Notes under the pieces: model-generated
Databases searched by the model: none
What the model was told of the DNA's origin: nothing
The model's input: only the letters and a program-made list of their open reading frames with translations
Assembly: GCA_026399475.1 (NCBI GenBank)
Contig: JAPLQY010000076.1
Coordinates: 1 to 64,000 of the forward strand
DNA from: Rhodocyclales bacterium
GTDB taxonomy: Bacteria > Pseudomonadota > Gammaproteobacteria > Burkholderiales > Rhodocyclaceae
DNA length: 64,000 nt
Direction of reading: 5' to 3'
Translations under genes and position numbers: made by a program
In this document: piece by piece, positions 37,655-51,222 of the stretch
Layout of the letters: each line of letters opens with the position of its first letter
Numbering within the stretch: the first letter of the stretch is position 1

Positions 37655-39414
37655 TAATGGAGTAACGAGATGAGCACCTATGCCGCCCCGCTGAAGGATA
37701 TGCAATTCGTTCTGACCGAACTGGCAGGCCTCGACAAGGTCGCCGCCCTGCCCGGTTGCGAGGAAGCCACCGCTGACGTGGTCGAGGCGATCCTCGGCGA
37801 GTCGGCCAAGTTCACCGAGGGCATTCTGGCGCCGCTCAACTGGAGCGGTGACCGCGAAGGCGTGCGCTGGGCCGACAAGGCAGTGACCATGCCCAAGGGC
37901 TTCAAGGAGGCTTACGCTCAGTTCGTCGACAACGGCTGGAATGCGCTTTCGGGCAATCCGGACCACGGCGGGCAGGGCCTGCCCAAGGTCGTCTCGGCGG
38001 CCGTGCAGGAAATGTGGAAGTCGTCCAACATGGCCTTCTCGCTGTGTCCGCTACTCACCCTGGGCGCCATCGAAGCACTGGAACTGGCCGGCACCGACGA
38101 GCAAAAGGCGATGTACCTGCCCAACATGATTTCGGGCAAATGGACCGGCACCATGAACATCACCGAGCCGCAGGCCGGTTCGGATCTCGCGGCCATCCGC
38201 TCGCGCGCCGTGCCCCACGGTGACGGCACCTACCGTATTTTCGGCAACAAGATTTTCATTACCTACGGCGATCACGACATGGCGGAGAACACCATCCATC
38301 TCGTGCTCGCCCGCACGCCGGATGCACCCGAGGGCGTCAAGGGCATTTCGCTGTTCGTCGTGCCCAAGTTCATGGTCAATGCTGATGGTTCGCTGGGCGC
38401 GCGCAATGATGCGTATTGCGTTTCTGTCGAGCACAAACTCGGCATCCACGCCAGCCCGACCTGCGTCATGGCGCTGGGCGACAGCGGCGGCGCCATCGGC
38501 ACCATGGTGGGCAAGGAGAACCAGGGCCTCAAGTACATGTTCGTCATGATGAACGCGGCGCGCTTCGCAGTCGGACTCGAAGGCCTGGCGATCGGCGAAC
38601 GCGCCTATCAGCACGCCGTGGCCTACGCCCGCGACCGGGTGCAGGGCCGCGCCATCGAGGGCTCGGCGGCCGGCGTGGCCATCATCCGCCATCCGGACAT
38701 CCGCCGCATGCTGATGCTGATGCGCTCGCAGGTGGAAGCCATGCGCGCACTGGCCTATTCCGTGGCCGCCGCCCACGATGCCGCCGCTCGCCATCCCGAT
38801 GCCGCCGAGCGTGCGCAGAACCAGGCTTATGTCGATCTGATGATTCCGGTGGTCAAGGGCTGGAGCACGGAGACCGGCAACGAGCTGGCTTATCTTGGCG
38901 TCCAGGTCCATGGCGGCATGGGATTCATCGAGGAAACCGGCGCGGCTCAGTTCATGCGCGATGCCCGCATCACGACGATCTACGAAGGCACTACCGGGAT
39001 TCAGGCCAATGACCTGATGGGCCGCAAGATTGCCCGCGAAGGTGGCGCCACGATCAAGGTCGTGATCGGCGCCATGCAGCAGACACGGACCGAGTTGGCG
39101 CCGCTGGCGGGGCCGGAATTTGCTGCCATCGCCGCAGCGCTGGGCCGCGGCATCGAGGCGCTGCAGCAGGCGACCGACTATATCGTTGCCAATTACGGCA
39201 GCGATGTGCGCGCGGTAGCGGCCGGTGCCGTGCCTTTCCTGCGGCTGATGGGCATCGTTTCCGGCGGTTGGATGATGGCGCGTGCCGCAGTTGTGGCGCA
39301 GGGCAAGATCACTGCTGGTGACGCCGATCCTTTCTTCCCGGCGAAAATCGCCACCGCGTGCTTCTATGCCGATCACGTCATGGCGGCTGCGGGCGGTTTG
39401 GCGCAGGAAGTGGT

Positions 39415-41727
<2,313 letters not shown>

Positions 41728-41965
41728 TGGCGGTCAATGGGGCAGCGGGAAAGGGCCTCGAAACGTGGCTGGAAAGCGACGGGCAAGGGCAGCTCGAAGA
41801 TGGGTTTCGCCAAGTGACGCAACGGGATTCTAGCCCACTGCCGCTTGCATCGATCGATGCCGGTCAAGGATACCGTAATGAGGGCGCGGCGCGAGCGGCG
41901 GCCGCCGGTTTTTGCTTTGCATTCGTCCCTTCGGGCCCGGGACAATCCCCGCAAGAGGGAAAGCG

Positions 41966-43597
41966 CTACATCTGCGTGTAAATCGGGCCCTCGCCGCCCT
42001 GTGGCACCACCCAGTTGATGTTCTGCGTCGGATCCTTGATGTCGCAGGTCTTGCAGTGCACGCAGTTCTGGGCATTGATCTGCAGGCGCGGATTGCTGCC
42101 ATCATCATCACGCAGGATCTCGTACACGCCGGCCGGGCAGTAGCGCTGCTCGGGGGCATCGTAAATTGCGAGATTGGTGCTGATCGGCACATCCGCATTT
42201 TTCAGCTGCAGGTGGCAGGGCTGATCTTCTTCGTGGTTGGTATTCGAAAGGAAGACGGAGGAAAGCCGGTCGAAGGTCAACACGCCATCGGGTTTGTCGT
42301 AATTGATCGGCTTGCATTCGGCGGCGGGCTTGAGCTTCAGGTGATCCGCCGAGTTGTGCAGGGTCCACGGCGCCTTGCCGCGTAACAGCACCTGGTCGAT
42401 GCCGAACATCACGGAACCGGTCCACAGCCCTTTGGCCATCCACGGCTTGAAGTTGCGCGCGGTGTGGAGTTCTTCGTAAAGCCATGAATCGCGGAAGGCT
42501 TCGGGGTATTCCGTCAACGCGTCGTTGGCGCGCCCGGTGGCGAGCGCTCCGGCGGCGGCTTCGGCGGCCAGCATGCCGCTCTTGATCGCGGCGTGGCTAC
42601 CCTTGATGCGCGACGCGACCAGCATGCCGGCGTCATCACCGATCAGCGCGCCGCCCGGGAAGTCGAGCTTGGGCATGGACTGCAGGCCTCCGGCGGCCAG
42701 GGCGCGTGCGCCGTAGGCCAGGCGCTTGGCGCCCTTGAACAGGGGCGCAATCTGCGGATGGGTCTTCATGCGCTGCATTTCCTCGAAGGGCGAGAGGAAG
42801 GGATTCTTGTAACCGAGGCCGACCACCAGACCTGCCGAGACGAGGTTCTCGCCGAAGTGGTAGAGGAAACCGCCGCCGTAGGTGTCGGATTTCATCGGCC
42901 AGCCGAAGGTGTGCACCACCAGACCCTTCTCGAATTGTTCGGGGTCGATCTCCCACAGTTCCTTGATGCCAAGGGCGTAGGTTTGCGGATCGGATGCGGC
43001 GCGCAGATCGAACTTCTGTTCGACCTGCTTGCCCAGGTGGCCGCGGCAGCCTTCGGCAAACAGGGTGTATTTGGCCAGCAGTTCCATGCCCGGCTGATGG
43101 TTGGCCGTGGGCTGGCCATCATGGCCCACGCCCATGTCGCCGGTGGCGACTCCGCGCACGGCGCCCTTGTCGTCATAAAGCACTTCTGCACCGGCGAAGC
43201 CGGGGTAGATCTCGACGCCCAGCGCCTCGGCCTGCGCGCCCAGCCAGCGGCACAACTGGCCCAGGCTGATGACATAGTTGCCGTGGTTCTGGAAGCAGCC
43301 CGGCAGGAGCAGGGTGGGCAGATCGACGAAGCCGTGCTGCGTCAGGAAGGCGAAACGGTCGCGGGTGACGGCGGTATCCATCGGGGCGCCCTGCGTCTGC
43401 CAGTCCGGGATCAGCTCGCTCAGCGCGCGCGGGTCCATGACTGCGCCGGAGAGAATGTGGGCGCCGATTTCGGAACCCTTTTCGATCAGGCAGACGTTGA
43501 TTTCCGCATTGATCTGCTTGAGGCGGATCGCAGCGGAAAGCCCGGCCGGGCCGCCGCCCACGATCACGACGTCGAATTCCATGGCTTCGCGTTGCAT
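41966..43597 (-). CDS. Electron transfer flavoprotein-ubiquinone oxidoreductase
   Basis: A 543-residue membrane-associated flavoprotein that takes electrons from ETF to ubiquinone. The FAD motif VVIVGGGPAGLSAAIRL starts near residue 10. A C-terminal ferredoxin-like region carries a [4Fe-4S] motif (INAQNCVHCKTCDIKDPTQ). I chose the ATG at 43597, which has GAGG five bases upstream. It completes the electron route from the two acyl-CoA dehydrogenases and EtfAB. Confidence 0.95.
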   Translation of the reverse strand: MQREAMEFDVVIVGGGPAGLSAAIRLKQINAEINVCLIEKGSEIGAHILSGAVMDPRALSELIPDWQTQGAPMDTAVTRDRFAFLTQHGFVDLPTLLLPGCFQNHGNYVISLGQLCRWLGAQAEALGVEIYPGFAGAEVLYDDKGAVRGVATGDMGVGHDGQPTANHQPGMELLAKYTLFAEGCRGHLGKQVEQKFDLRAASDPQTYALGIKELWEIDPEQFEKGLVVHTFGWPMKSDTYGGGFLYHFGENLVSAGLVVGLGYKNPFLSPFEEMQRMKTHPQIAPLFKGAKRLAYGARALAAGGLQSMPKLDFPGGALIGDDAGMLVASRIKGSHAAIKSGMLAAEAAAGALATGRANDALTEYPEAFRDSWLYEELHTARNFKPWMAKGLWTGSVMFGIDQVLLRGKAPWTLHNSADHLKLKPAAECKPINYDKPDGVLTFDRLSSVFLSNTNHEEDQPCHLQLKNADVPISTNLAIYDAPEQRYCPAGVYEILRDDDGSNPRLQINAQNCVHCKTCDIKDPTQNINWVVPQGGEGPIYTQM

Positions 43598-43662
43598 GCT
43601 GACCTCAATGAATTGGTTTGATCGCACGATTATAATCTTGATTCACCTTTGACCCTTCTCGC

Positions 43663-44079
43663 ATGTTGCCCATGGAACATCACCGCAAGCTCGTCTACAG
43701 CAATCAGATGCCCATCCGCTGGGGCGATCAGGACGCCATGGGCCACGTCAATAACACAGTCTACTTTCGCTACATGGAACAGACCCGCATCGAATGGCTG
43801 GAGAGCTTCGGTTTCGGTACATCGTGGGCGCAGACCGAAGGTCCGGTGATCGTCAACGCCAGTTGTACTTTCCTGATTCCCTTTACCTATCCCGGCGTCA
43901 TCGACTGCCGCATGTTTTGCGGGATGCCTGGGCGCAGCAGCGTGCCGACCTTTTACGAAATGCGTCTGGTAGGCGAAGATCGCATCTACTCGGAGGGCGC
44001 GGCCAAGCTGGTGTGGATCAATCCATCGACCGGTAAATCCATTCCGCTGCCCGAGGCCATGCGCGCAAGCTGTCTGTAG
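43663..44079 (+). CDS. Acyl-CoA thioesterase, hotdog (4HBT) fold
   Basis: A 138-residue hotdog-fold thioesterase. The catalytic motif is [19 protein letters not shown], with the likely nucleophilic Asp near residue 22. It hydrolyses acyl- or hydroxybenzoyl-CoA type substrates. A second start is three codons in. A palindromic GATTATAATC (43628-43637) just upstream gives TATAAT on both strands and may serve both divergent genes. Confidence 0.85.
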   Translation: MLPMEHHRKLVYSNQMPIRWGDQDAMGHVNNTVYFRYMEQTRIEWLESFGFGTSWAQTEGPVIVNASCTFLIPFTYPGVIDCRMFCGMPGRSSVPTFYEMRLVGEDRIYSEGAAKLVWINPSTGKSIPLPEAMRASCL

Positions 44080-44104
44080 ATCTTCCGAGAACAGGAAACC
44101 CATC

Positions 44105-46108
<2,004 letters not shown>

Positions 46109-46120
46109 GGGGCCGGGGGC

Positions 46121-46993
46121 TCAGTCCTTTTTCGCGCCCTGCTCGAACTGGTCGATGGTCCAGTTCGCGCCTTCGTCCAGGGCCAGCGCGGTGGCGAGGA
46201 AGGGCAGGCATTCTTCCAGCGTTGCCGCCAGCTTCCATGGCGGGTTGATGACGAACATGCCGCTGCCATGCATGCCGCGGCCCCTGGTGGCCGGTGCGCG
46301 CACGCTGAGCGTGGCGTGCAGCCAGTGGCTGGCGCCGGCCTTCTTCAGCTTGTCCGGCAACTGGTTGGCCTCGATGGTCGGCAGCATCGGATGCCAGACC
46401 AGGTAGGTACCGGTGGCGAAGCGTTTCAGCGCATCCTTGACGGCGGCAGCGACCTTCATGTAGTCGCTCTTGATTTCGTAGGACGGATCGATCAGCACCA
46501 TCCCGCGGCGTGACGGCGGGGGCAGTGCCGCCTTGAGCACTTCGAAGCCGTCAGCCTGTTCCACGCTGACGCGACGGCCCGCATCCTTGAACTGGCGACG
46601 CAGCAGCGCAAAGTCCGTCGAGTGCAGTTCGCACAGTCGCAGCGTGTCGCGTACCTGGGCGGTGTCCCGCATCAGGTTTGCGGCAATGCGGGGCGAGCCC
46701 GGATAGCGGCGCAGCGTGGCGCTGCCGTTCAGCGCGCGCACCACGGCCACATACTCGGCCAGCGGCGCGGGCAGGTCCTTGCGCTCCCACAGGCGTCCGA
46801 TGCCGCCGATATACTCGCCCGTGCGTTTTGCGTGTTCCGCATCGAGCGCGTAGAAACCCGCGCCGGCGTGGGTATCGACCAGCAGATAGGGCTTGTCCTT
46901 GCTGTTCATGTGCTCGATGCAGAGCATGAGGACGAGGTGCTTGAGGACATCGGCGTGGTTGCCGGCGTGATAGGCGTGGCGATAGCTGAGCAT
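46121..46993 (-). CDS. rlmJ: 23S rRNA (adenine-2030-N6)-methyltransferase
   Basis: A 290-residue RlmJ. The family signature is [17 protein letters not shown] at the N-terminus. The SAM-binding and catalytic region includes [12 protein letters not shown] and the N6-adenine motif DPSYE ([14 protein letters not shown]). Start at the ATG 46993; the long frame upstream is antisense to rluF. It is divergent from the pseudouridine synthase gene. Confidence 0.93.
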   Translation of the reverse strand: MLSYRHAYHAGNHADVLKHLVLMLCIEHMNSKDKPYLLVDTHAGAGFYALDAEHAKRTGEYIGGIGRLWERKDLPAPLAEYVAVVRALNGSATLRRYPGSPRIAANLMRDTAQVRDTLRLCELHSTDFALLRRQFKDAGRRVSVEQADGFEVLKAALPPPSRRGMVLIDPSYEIKSDYMKVAAAVKDALKRFATGTYLVWHPMLPTIEANQLPDKLKKAGASHWLHATLSVRAPATRGRGMHGSGMFVINPPWKLAATLEECLPFLATALALDEGANWTIDQFEQGAKKD

Positions 46994-47017
46994 GGGGGCG
47001 GGATAGAATGCGCAACC

Positions 47018-47752
47018 ATGAATGATACGCAGGGTATCCGGGTTTCCAAACTTCTCGCCGAGCGCGGCCTGTGCTCGCGGCGCGAGGCCGACGCCTACAT
47101 CGAGCGCGGGTTGGTGTTTGTCGACGGCCAGCGCGTGACGCAACTGGGTACGCGGGCGGCGGCCGACGCGGTGATTACCCTGGCGCCCGAAGCGCGCGCT
47201 ACCCAGGCGCGGCAGGCGACGATCCTGCTGCACAAGCCGATGGGCTATGTGTCCGCCCAGGCCGAGGACGGCCACCAGCCGGCGGTGAGCCTGATCTCGC
47301 CGAAAACCCAGATGGCCGGCGATCATCAGCGCTTTCAGCTCTCGCATTTGAAAGGCCTGGCGCCGGCAGGGCGGCTCGACATCGATTCCACCGGACTGCT
47401 GGTGCTGACCCAGGACGGTCGCGTCGCGCGCCAGTTGATTGGCGATGACTCGAAAGTGGAGAAGGAATACCTGGTGCGGGTCGAAGGGGTGCTGGACCCG
47501 CGCAGTCTGGCGCTGCTCAATCACGGTCTGGAACTGGATGGCAGGCAGCTGCGCCCGGCCCGGGTGGCCTGGGCGAATGCCGAACAACTCAGCTTTGTCC
47601 TGACCGAGGGCCGCAAGCGGCAGATTCGGCGCATGTGCGAACTGGTCGGGCTGCGGGTTACCGGCCTGAAACGGGTGCGCATCGGTCGCGTGCGCCTGGG
47701 CGATTTGCCGCTGGGTCAGTGGCGCTTCCTGCGCGACGGCGAGGTATTTTGA
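47018..47752 (+). CDS. RluF/RsuA-family 23S rRNA pseudouridine synthase
   Basis: A 244-residue enzyme with an N-terminal S4 RNA-binding domain ([20 protein letters not shown]) and the RsuA/RluF catalytic motif ([19 protein letters not shown], with the nucleophilic Asp). The end ([19 protein letters not shown]) is closest to RluF in my reading. Start at ATG 47018. Confidence 0.88.
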   Translation: MNDTQGIRVSKLLAERGLCSRREADAYIERGLVFVDGQRVTQLGTRAAADAVITLAPEARATQARQATILLHKPMGYVSAQAEDGHQPAVSLISPKTQMAGDHQRFQLSHLKGLAPAGRLDIDSTGLLVLTQDGRVARQLIGDDSKVEKEYLVRVEGVLDPRSLALLNHGLELDGRQLRPARVAWANAEQLSFVLTEGRKRQIRRMCELVGLRVTGLKRVRIGRVRLGDLPLGQWRFLRDGEVF

Positions 47753-47793
47753 GCGTACTTGACTCGGGAGGCCAGCTTGCGCAGGATGTTGCC

Positions 47794-47973
47794 ATGGATG
47801 CCGCCAATCAGTTGCCGCAGACTCCCGAGCCGTCGGCCGCGGCCTCGCGGGCGTGGCGCTGGCTGCAGGTTTTCGGCCTGCTGGCGGCCGGCGCCGTCCT
47901 TGGTCTGGCCTTCGCCGCCTACGGCGGAGCGAACCTGCTGCTCGAATTCACGAACCTGCGCTACTGCGGCTAG
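47794..47973 (+). CDS. Small single-helix membrane protein
   Basis: A 59-residue protein (MDAANQLPQTPEPSAAASRAW...) with one strong transmembrane helix (VFGLLAAGAVLGLAFAAYGG) near the C-terminus. A weak AGGA precedes the ATG; a TTG overlapping the rluF stop could give a longer form. No function can be assigned. It could be a chance open frame, but the hydrophobic segment and the tight spacing favour a real gene. Confidence 0.45.
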   Translation: MDAANQLPQTPEPSAAASRAWRWLQVFGLLAAGAVLGLAFAAYGGANLLLEFTNLRYCG

Positions 47974-47996
47974 GCGCGCCAAGCCCCGGATTTAGC

Positions 47997-48025
47997 TTGC
48001 TTCCGGCCGCCTGGCTTCGTATAAT
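47997..48025 (+). promoter_or_regulatory. Sigma-70 promoter of the rpsF-priB-rpsR-rplI operon
   Basis: TTGCTT (47997-48002), a 17-base spacer and consensus TATAAT (48020-48025). The start of transcription would be near 48032, about 60 bases before rpsF. Confidence 0.75.
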
Positions 48026-48093
48026 TGCCGGCTTCCCTTGCTCCACCCGTTACGCATGCGGGGGGGCTGAACATCCAACCACAAGGAGATTGC

Positions 48094-48486
48094 ATGCGCC
48101 ATTATGAAGTTGTATTTATCGTCCACCCGGACCAGTCGGAGCAGGTTCCGGCGATGATCGAGCGTTACAAGACGCTGGTCACCGCCCGCAACGGCGCCAT
48201 CCATCGCCTCGAAGACTGGGGCCGCCGCCAGATGGCCTATCCGATCCAGAAGGTGCACAAGGCCCACTACGTGCTCATGAATATCGAGTGCGACGGCGAA
48301 ACGCTGGCCGAGCTCGAGCACGCGTTCAAGTTCAACGATGCCGTGTTGCGCCACCTGACGATGAAAACCCGCAAGGCGGTGGTGACCCCTTCCCCGATGA
48401 TGAAGGAAGAGAAGTCGCGGTCGCTGACGCAGGGCGATGCCAAGGTGGAGGCTCCCGCTGCTGCCCCCGCTGCCGCTGCCGCCTGA
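48094..48486 (+). CDS. rpsF: 30S ribosomal protein S6
   Basis: A 130-residue S6, starting [19 protein letters not shown]. It has the usual [13 protein letters not shown] core and an Ala/Pro-rich C-terminal tail. AAGGAG precedes the ATG. It is the first gene of the classical rpsF-priB-rpsR-rplI operon. Confidence 0.97.
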   Translation: MRHYEVVFIVHPDQSEQVPAMIERYKTLVTARNGAIHRLEDWGRRQMAYPIQKVHKAHYVLMNIECDGETLAELEHAFKFNDAVLRHLTMKTRKAVVTPSPMMKEEKSRSLTQGDAKVEAPAAAPAAAAA

Positions 48487-48511
48487 GGATAAGCCGAGTA
48501 ACCTGACGCAG

Positions 48512-48814
48512 TTGTCGGGTCGCTTGCTTGAGCGCGGCGCATTGCGCCGCACCCCCGCCGGGATACCGGTTCTCGAGTTTCTCCTCGCGCATGTCTCGAC
48601 CCAGGTCGAAGCCGACGTTGAGCGCAAAGTGGAATGCGAGATGGCCTGTGTAGCAATGGGCCGGCCGGCACAAGTGCTGCTGGCAGCCAAGCCGGGAGAC
48701 GGGATCAGGGTGGCAGGCTTTTTAGCCGCCCGCAGCCTCAAGCGACGCAGCCCGATACTGCATGTGAATACAGTCGAATTCGTGGAAGGAACACAAAATG
48801 GCATTCAAGCCTAA
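48512..48814 (+). CDS. priB: Primosomal replication protein N (PriB)
   Basis: An OB-fold single-strand DNA-binding protein of about 100 residues used in replication restart. The match is in [20 protein letters not shown] and in the position between rpsF and rpsR. The start is unclear: no ATG is close to the family start. I give the TTG at 48512; a CTG at 48503 or the ATG at 48437 (overlapping rpsF) are alternatives. Confidence 0.82.
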   Translation: MSGRLLERGALRRTPAGIPVLEFLLAHVSTQVEADVERKVECEMACVAMGRPAQVLLAAKPGDGIRVAGFLAARSLKRRSPILHVNTVEFVEGTQNGIQA

Positions 48815-49076
48815 GAGCAAGACCGGTGTAAAGCGCAAGGACGACAAGGGCCGCAGCCTGTTCAAGCGTCGCAAGTTCTGCCGCTTTACGGCCGAGAAGA
48901 TCGAAGAGATCGATTACAAGGACGTCGAAATCCTCAAGGATTTCATTGCCGAAAACGCCAAGATCATGCCGGCGCGCATCACCGGCACCAAGACCGGCTA
49001 TCAGCGGCAACTGTCGGCTGCCATCAAGCGCGCGCGTTTCCTGGCGCTGCTGCCCTACACCGATCTGCACCAGTAA
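48798..49076 (+). CDS. rpsR: 30S ribosomal protein S18
   Basis: A 92-residue S18. The conserved [19 protein letters not shown] and [20 protein letters not shown] are clear. The start overlaps the end of priB. GGAA precedes the ATG. Confidence 0.97.
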   Translation: MAFKPKSKTGVKRKDDKGRSLFKRRKFCRFTAEKIEEIDYKDVEILKDFIAENAKIMPARITGTKTGYQRQLSAAIKRARFLALLPYTDLHQ

Positions 49077-49090
49077 GCGAGGACGAGACC

Positions 49091-49540
49091 ATGCAAATTA
49101 TTCTGATGGAAAAGGTGGTCAACCTGGGTGGCCTTGGTGATGTGGTCAAGGTCAAGGATGGCTATGCCCGCAATTTCCTGATTCCGCAAGGCAAGGCCAA
49201 GCGTGCGACCGAAGCCAACCGCAAGATATTCGAGGAAAAGCGCGTCGAACTGGAACGCGCACAGGCCGAAGCGGTTGCCACTGCCCAGGCCCAGGTCGAG
49301 AAGCTGGAAGGCCTGATGCTGCAAATCACGCGCAAGACCGGCGTCGACGGCCGTCTGTTCGGTTCCGTGTCGGCGCACGACATCGCCGAGGCGCTGGCTG
49401 CCCAGGGCTTCCAGGTCGAGAAGTCGGCGATCCGACTGCCGGAAGGTCCGCTTAAGGCCGTTGGCGACACGCCGGTCCAGATCGCGCTGCACACCGATGT
49501 GGTGGCCACGGTTACCGTGTCCGTGCTCGGCGAACACTAA
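49091..49540 (+). CDS. rplI: 50S ribosomal protein L9
   Basis: A 149-residue L9 starting [19 protein letters not shown] with the long connecting helix and the [17 protein letters not shown]-terminal domain. Fourteen bases separate it from rpsR. Confidence 0.97.
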   Translation: MQIILMEKVVNLGGLGDVVKVKDGYARNFLIPQGKAKRATEANRKIFEEKRVELERAQAEAVATAQAQVEKLEGLMLQITRKTGVDGRLFGSVSAHDIAEALAAQGFQVEKSAIRLPEGPLKAVGDTPVQIALHTDVVATVTVSVLGEH

Positions 49541-49562
49541 GCCGCGCCGTACGTCAAAAAAG

Positions 49563-49592
49563 ACGGGCCGCTGATGAATTTCGGCGGCCCGT
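49563..49592 (+). terminator. Hairpin terminator after rplI
   Basis: ACGGGCCGC (49563-49571) pairs perfectly with GCGGCCCGT (49584-49592) around a 12-base loop. It begins 23 bases after the rplI stop. Only a weak T-containing tail follows (TCTGCATT), so termination may be partial. Confidence 0.65.
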
Positions 49593-49613
49593 TCTGCATT
49601 GTGGTGCATGAAT

Positions 49614-49657
49614 TTTCTCCACTGCATTTACACAGTTTCTCCACAGCATTTCCACAG
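49614..49657. repeat. Two tandem 22-bp repeats before dnaB
   Basis: Copies at 49614-49635 and 49636-49657 are adjacent and differ at two positions. Each includes TTCTCCAC followed by a second CACAG, resembling partial DnaA boxes (TTATCCACA); the best match, TTCTCCACA, has one mismatch. They lie about 60 bases before dnaB and may control it. Confidence 0.7.
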
Positions 49658-49719
49658 CTTGTTCACTTACCATTCGCTGTCGTGCGGGGTAGACTCTGCG
49701 CTTAATTTCGGAGACAGCG

Positions 49720-51123
49720 ATGGCCCAGGTCCGTGCCTTTAATCCCCCGCAGCCCGTCGATTCACAGGTCGCCGCGCTCAAGCTTCCCCCGCATGCCATC
49801 GAGGCCGAGCAATCGCTGATTGGTGGCTTGTTGATCGACAACGCAGCGTGGGACCGCATTGGCGATGTGGTGCGCGAAACGGACTTCTATCGTGATGACC
49901 ACCGCCGGATTTTCCGCCACATCGGCAAGCTGATCCAGCTGGGTCGGCCGGCCGACGTGGTGACCGTGTATGAATCCATAGAGCAGTCGAACGAAGTCGA
50001 TCAGACCGGCGGCCTCGGCTATCTCGGTGAAATCGCCAATGCCACGCCCTCGGCGGCGAACATTCGCCGCTATGCCGAAATCGTGCGCGAACGTGCGATC
50101 CTGCGCCAGCTGGTTACGGTTGGTGACGAAATCGCCGGCAATGCGCTGAATCCAGCGGGGCGCGATGTCAAACAGCTGCTCGACGATGCCGAGCAGCGAA
50201 TTTTCCAGATCGCCGAAGCCGGCAATCGCAGCAACAACGGTTTCGTTGCGATCCAGCCCCTGCTGGGTGAAGTCGTCGAGCGCATGGAAACCCTGCTGGC
50301 CAGGGATAGCCAGTCCGACATTACCGGCGTGGCCACGGGGTTTGCCGATCTCGACCGCATGACGTCGGGCCTGCAGCCGGGCGACATGGTGGTCGTCGCC
50401 GGCCGCCCCTCGATGGGCAAGACCGCGTTTGCGCTCAACATCGCCGAGCATGTCGGCGTTGAACTGAGGCTGCCGGTGGCGATCTTCAGTCTGGAAATGT
50501 CCGGTCCGCAACTCGCCACGCGCTTCCTTTCATCGGTCGGCCGCATCGAATCGAGCAAACTGCGCACCGGTCGCCTGACCGATGACGAATGGGATCGCAT
50601 GACAGTGGCGCTCGGAAAGCTGCACGAGGCGCCGATCCACATCGACGAGACCGGCGCCATCAACTCGACCGACCTGCGCGCCCGCGCCCGGCGGCTGCAC
50701 CGGCAGTTCGGCAAGCTCGGCCTGATCATCATCGACTACCTGCAACTGATGAGTTCCAACCGCGACGGTGAAAACCGCGCCACCGAAATTTCAGAGATAT
50801 CGCGCTCGATCAAGGCCCTGGCCAAGGAATTGCAGGTGCCGATCATTGCGCTATCGCAGCTCTCGCGCAAGGTAGAGGAACGCAACGACAAGCGCCCGTT
50901 GATGAGCGACTTGCGCGAGTCCGGCGCCATCGAGCAGGATGCCGACATCATCATGATGATGTATCGCGAGGAATACTACAAGCCCGACACGCAGGACAAA
51001 GGCATGGCAGAGGTTATCATCACCAAGCATCGCAACGGTCCCACCGACACGGTGCGGCTGACCTTCCTTGGCGAATACACCAAGTTTGAGAACTTCGCTT
51101 CAGGCTCGTCGTACAGAGGCTGA
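49720..51123 (+). CDS. dnaB: Replicative DNA helicase DnaB
   Basis: A 467-residue hexameric helicase. The N-terminal domain begins with PPHAIEAEQSLIGGLLID. The ATPase domain shows Walker A GRPSMGKTAFALN, Walker B LIIIDYLQLM and the arginine-finger region RESGAIEQDADIIMMMYR. No intein is present. Confidence 0.97.
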   Translation: MAQVRAFNPPQPVDSQVAALKLPPHAIEAEQSLIGGLLIDNAAWDRIGDVVRETDFYRDDHRRIFRHIGKLIQLGRPADVVTVYESIEQSNEVDQTGGLGYLGEIANATPSAANIRRYAEIVRERAILRQLVTVGDEIAGNALNPAGRDVKQLLDDAEQRIFQIAEAGNRSNNGFVAIQPLLGEVVERMETLLARDSQSDITGVATGFADLDRMTSGLQPGDMVVVAGRPSMGKTAFALNIAEHVGVELRLPVAIFSLEMSGPQLATRFLSSVGRIESSKLRTGRLTDDEWDRMTVALGKLHEAPIHIDETGAINSTDLRARARRLHRQFGKLGLIIIDYLQLMSSNRDGENRATEISEISRSIKALAKELQVPIIALSQLSRKVEERNDKRPLMSDLRESGAIEQDADIIMMMYREEYYKPDTQDKGMAEVIITKHRNGPTDTVRLTFLGEYTKFENFASGSSYRG

Positions 51124-51147
51124 AGCGTAATTTCAGTGCCCGGCCGC

Positions 51148-51217
51148 ATCGCGAGCAAGCTCGCTCCTGCGGTAGGGCGGTTTAGTTGGCAGTTGTAGGA
51201 GCGAGCTTGCTGGCGAT
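51148..51217. repeat. REP-like inverted repeat between dnaB and phoH
   Basis: ATCGCGAGCAAGCTCGCTCC (from 51148) and its near-complement around 51195-51217 (GTAGGAGCGAGCTTGCTGGC) form a long inverted pair between two convergent genes. Each half also contains its own short palindrome, as in REP elements. It probably acts as a bidirectional terminator or is a domesticated repeat. Confidence 0.8.
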
Positions 51218-51222
51218 ATTCG

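Noticed and set aside
41896-41913. CGGCGGCCGCCG palindrome followed by five T as a terminator
   Set aside because: The T-run is on the plus strand, but both neighbouring genes are on the minus strand, so it is in the wrong orientation for either.
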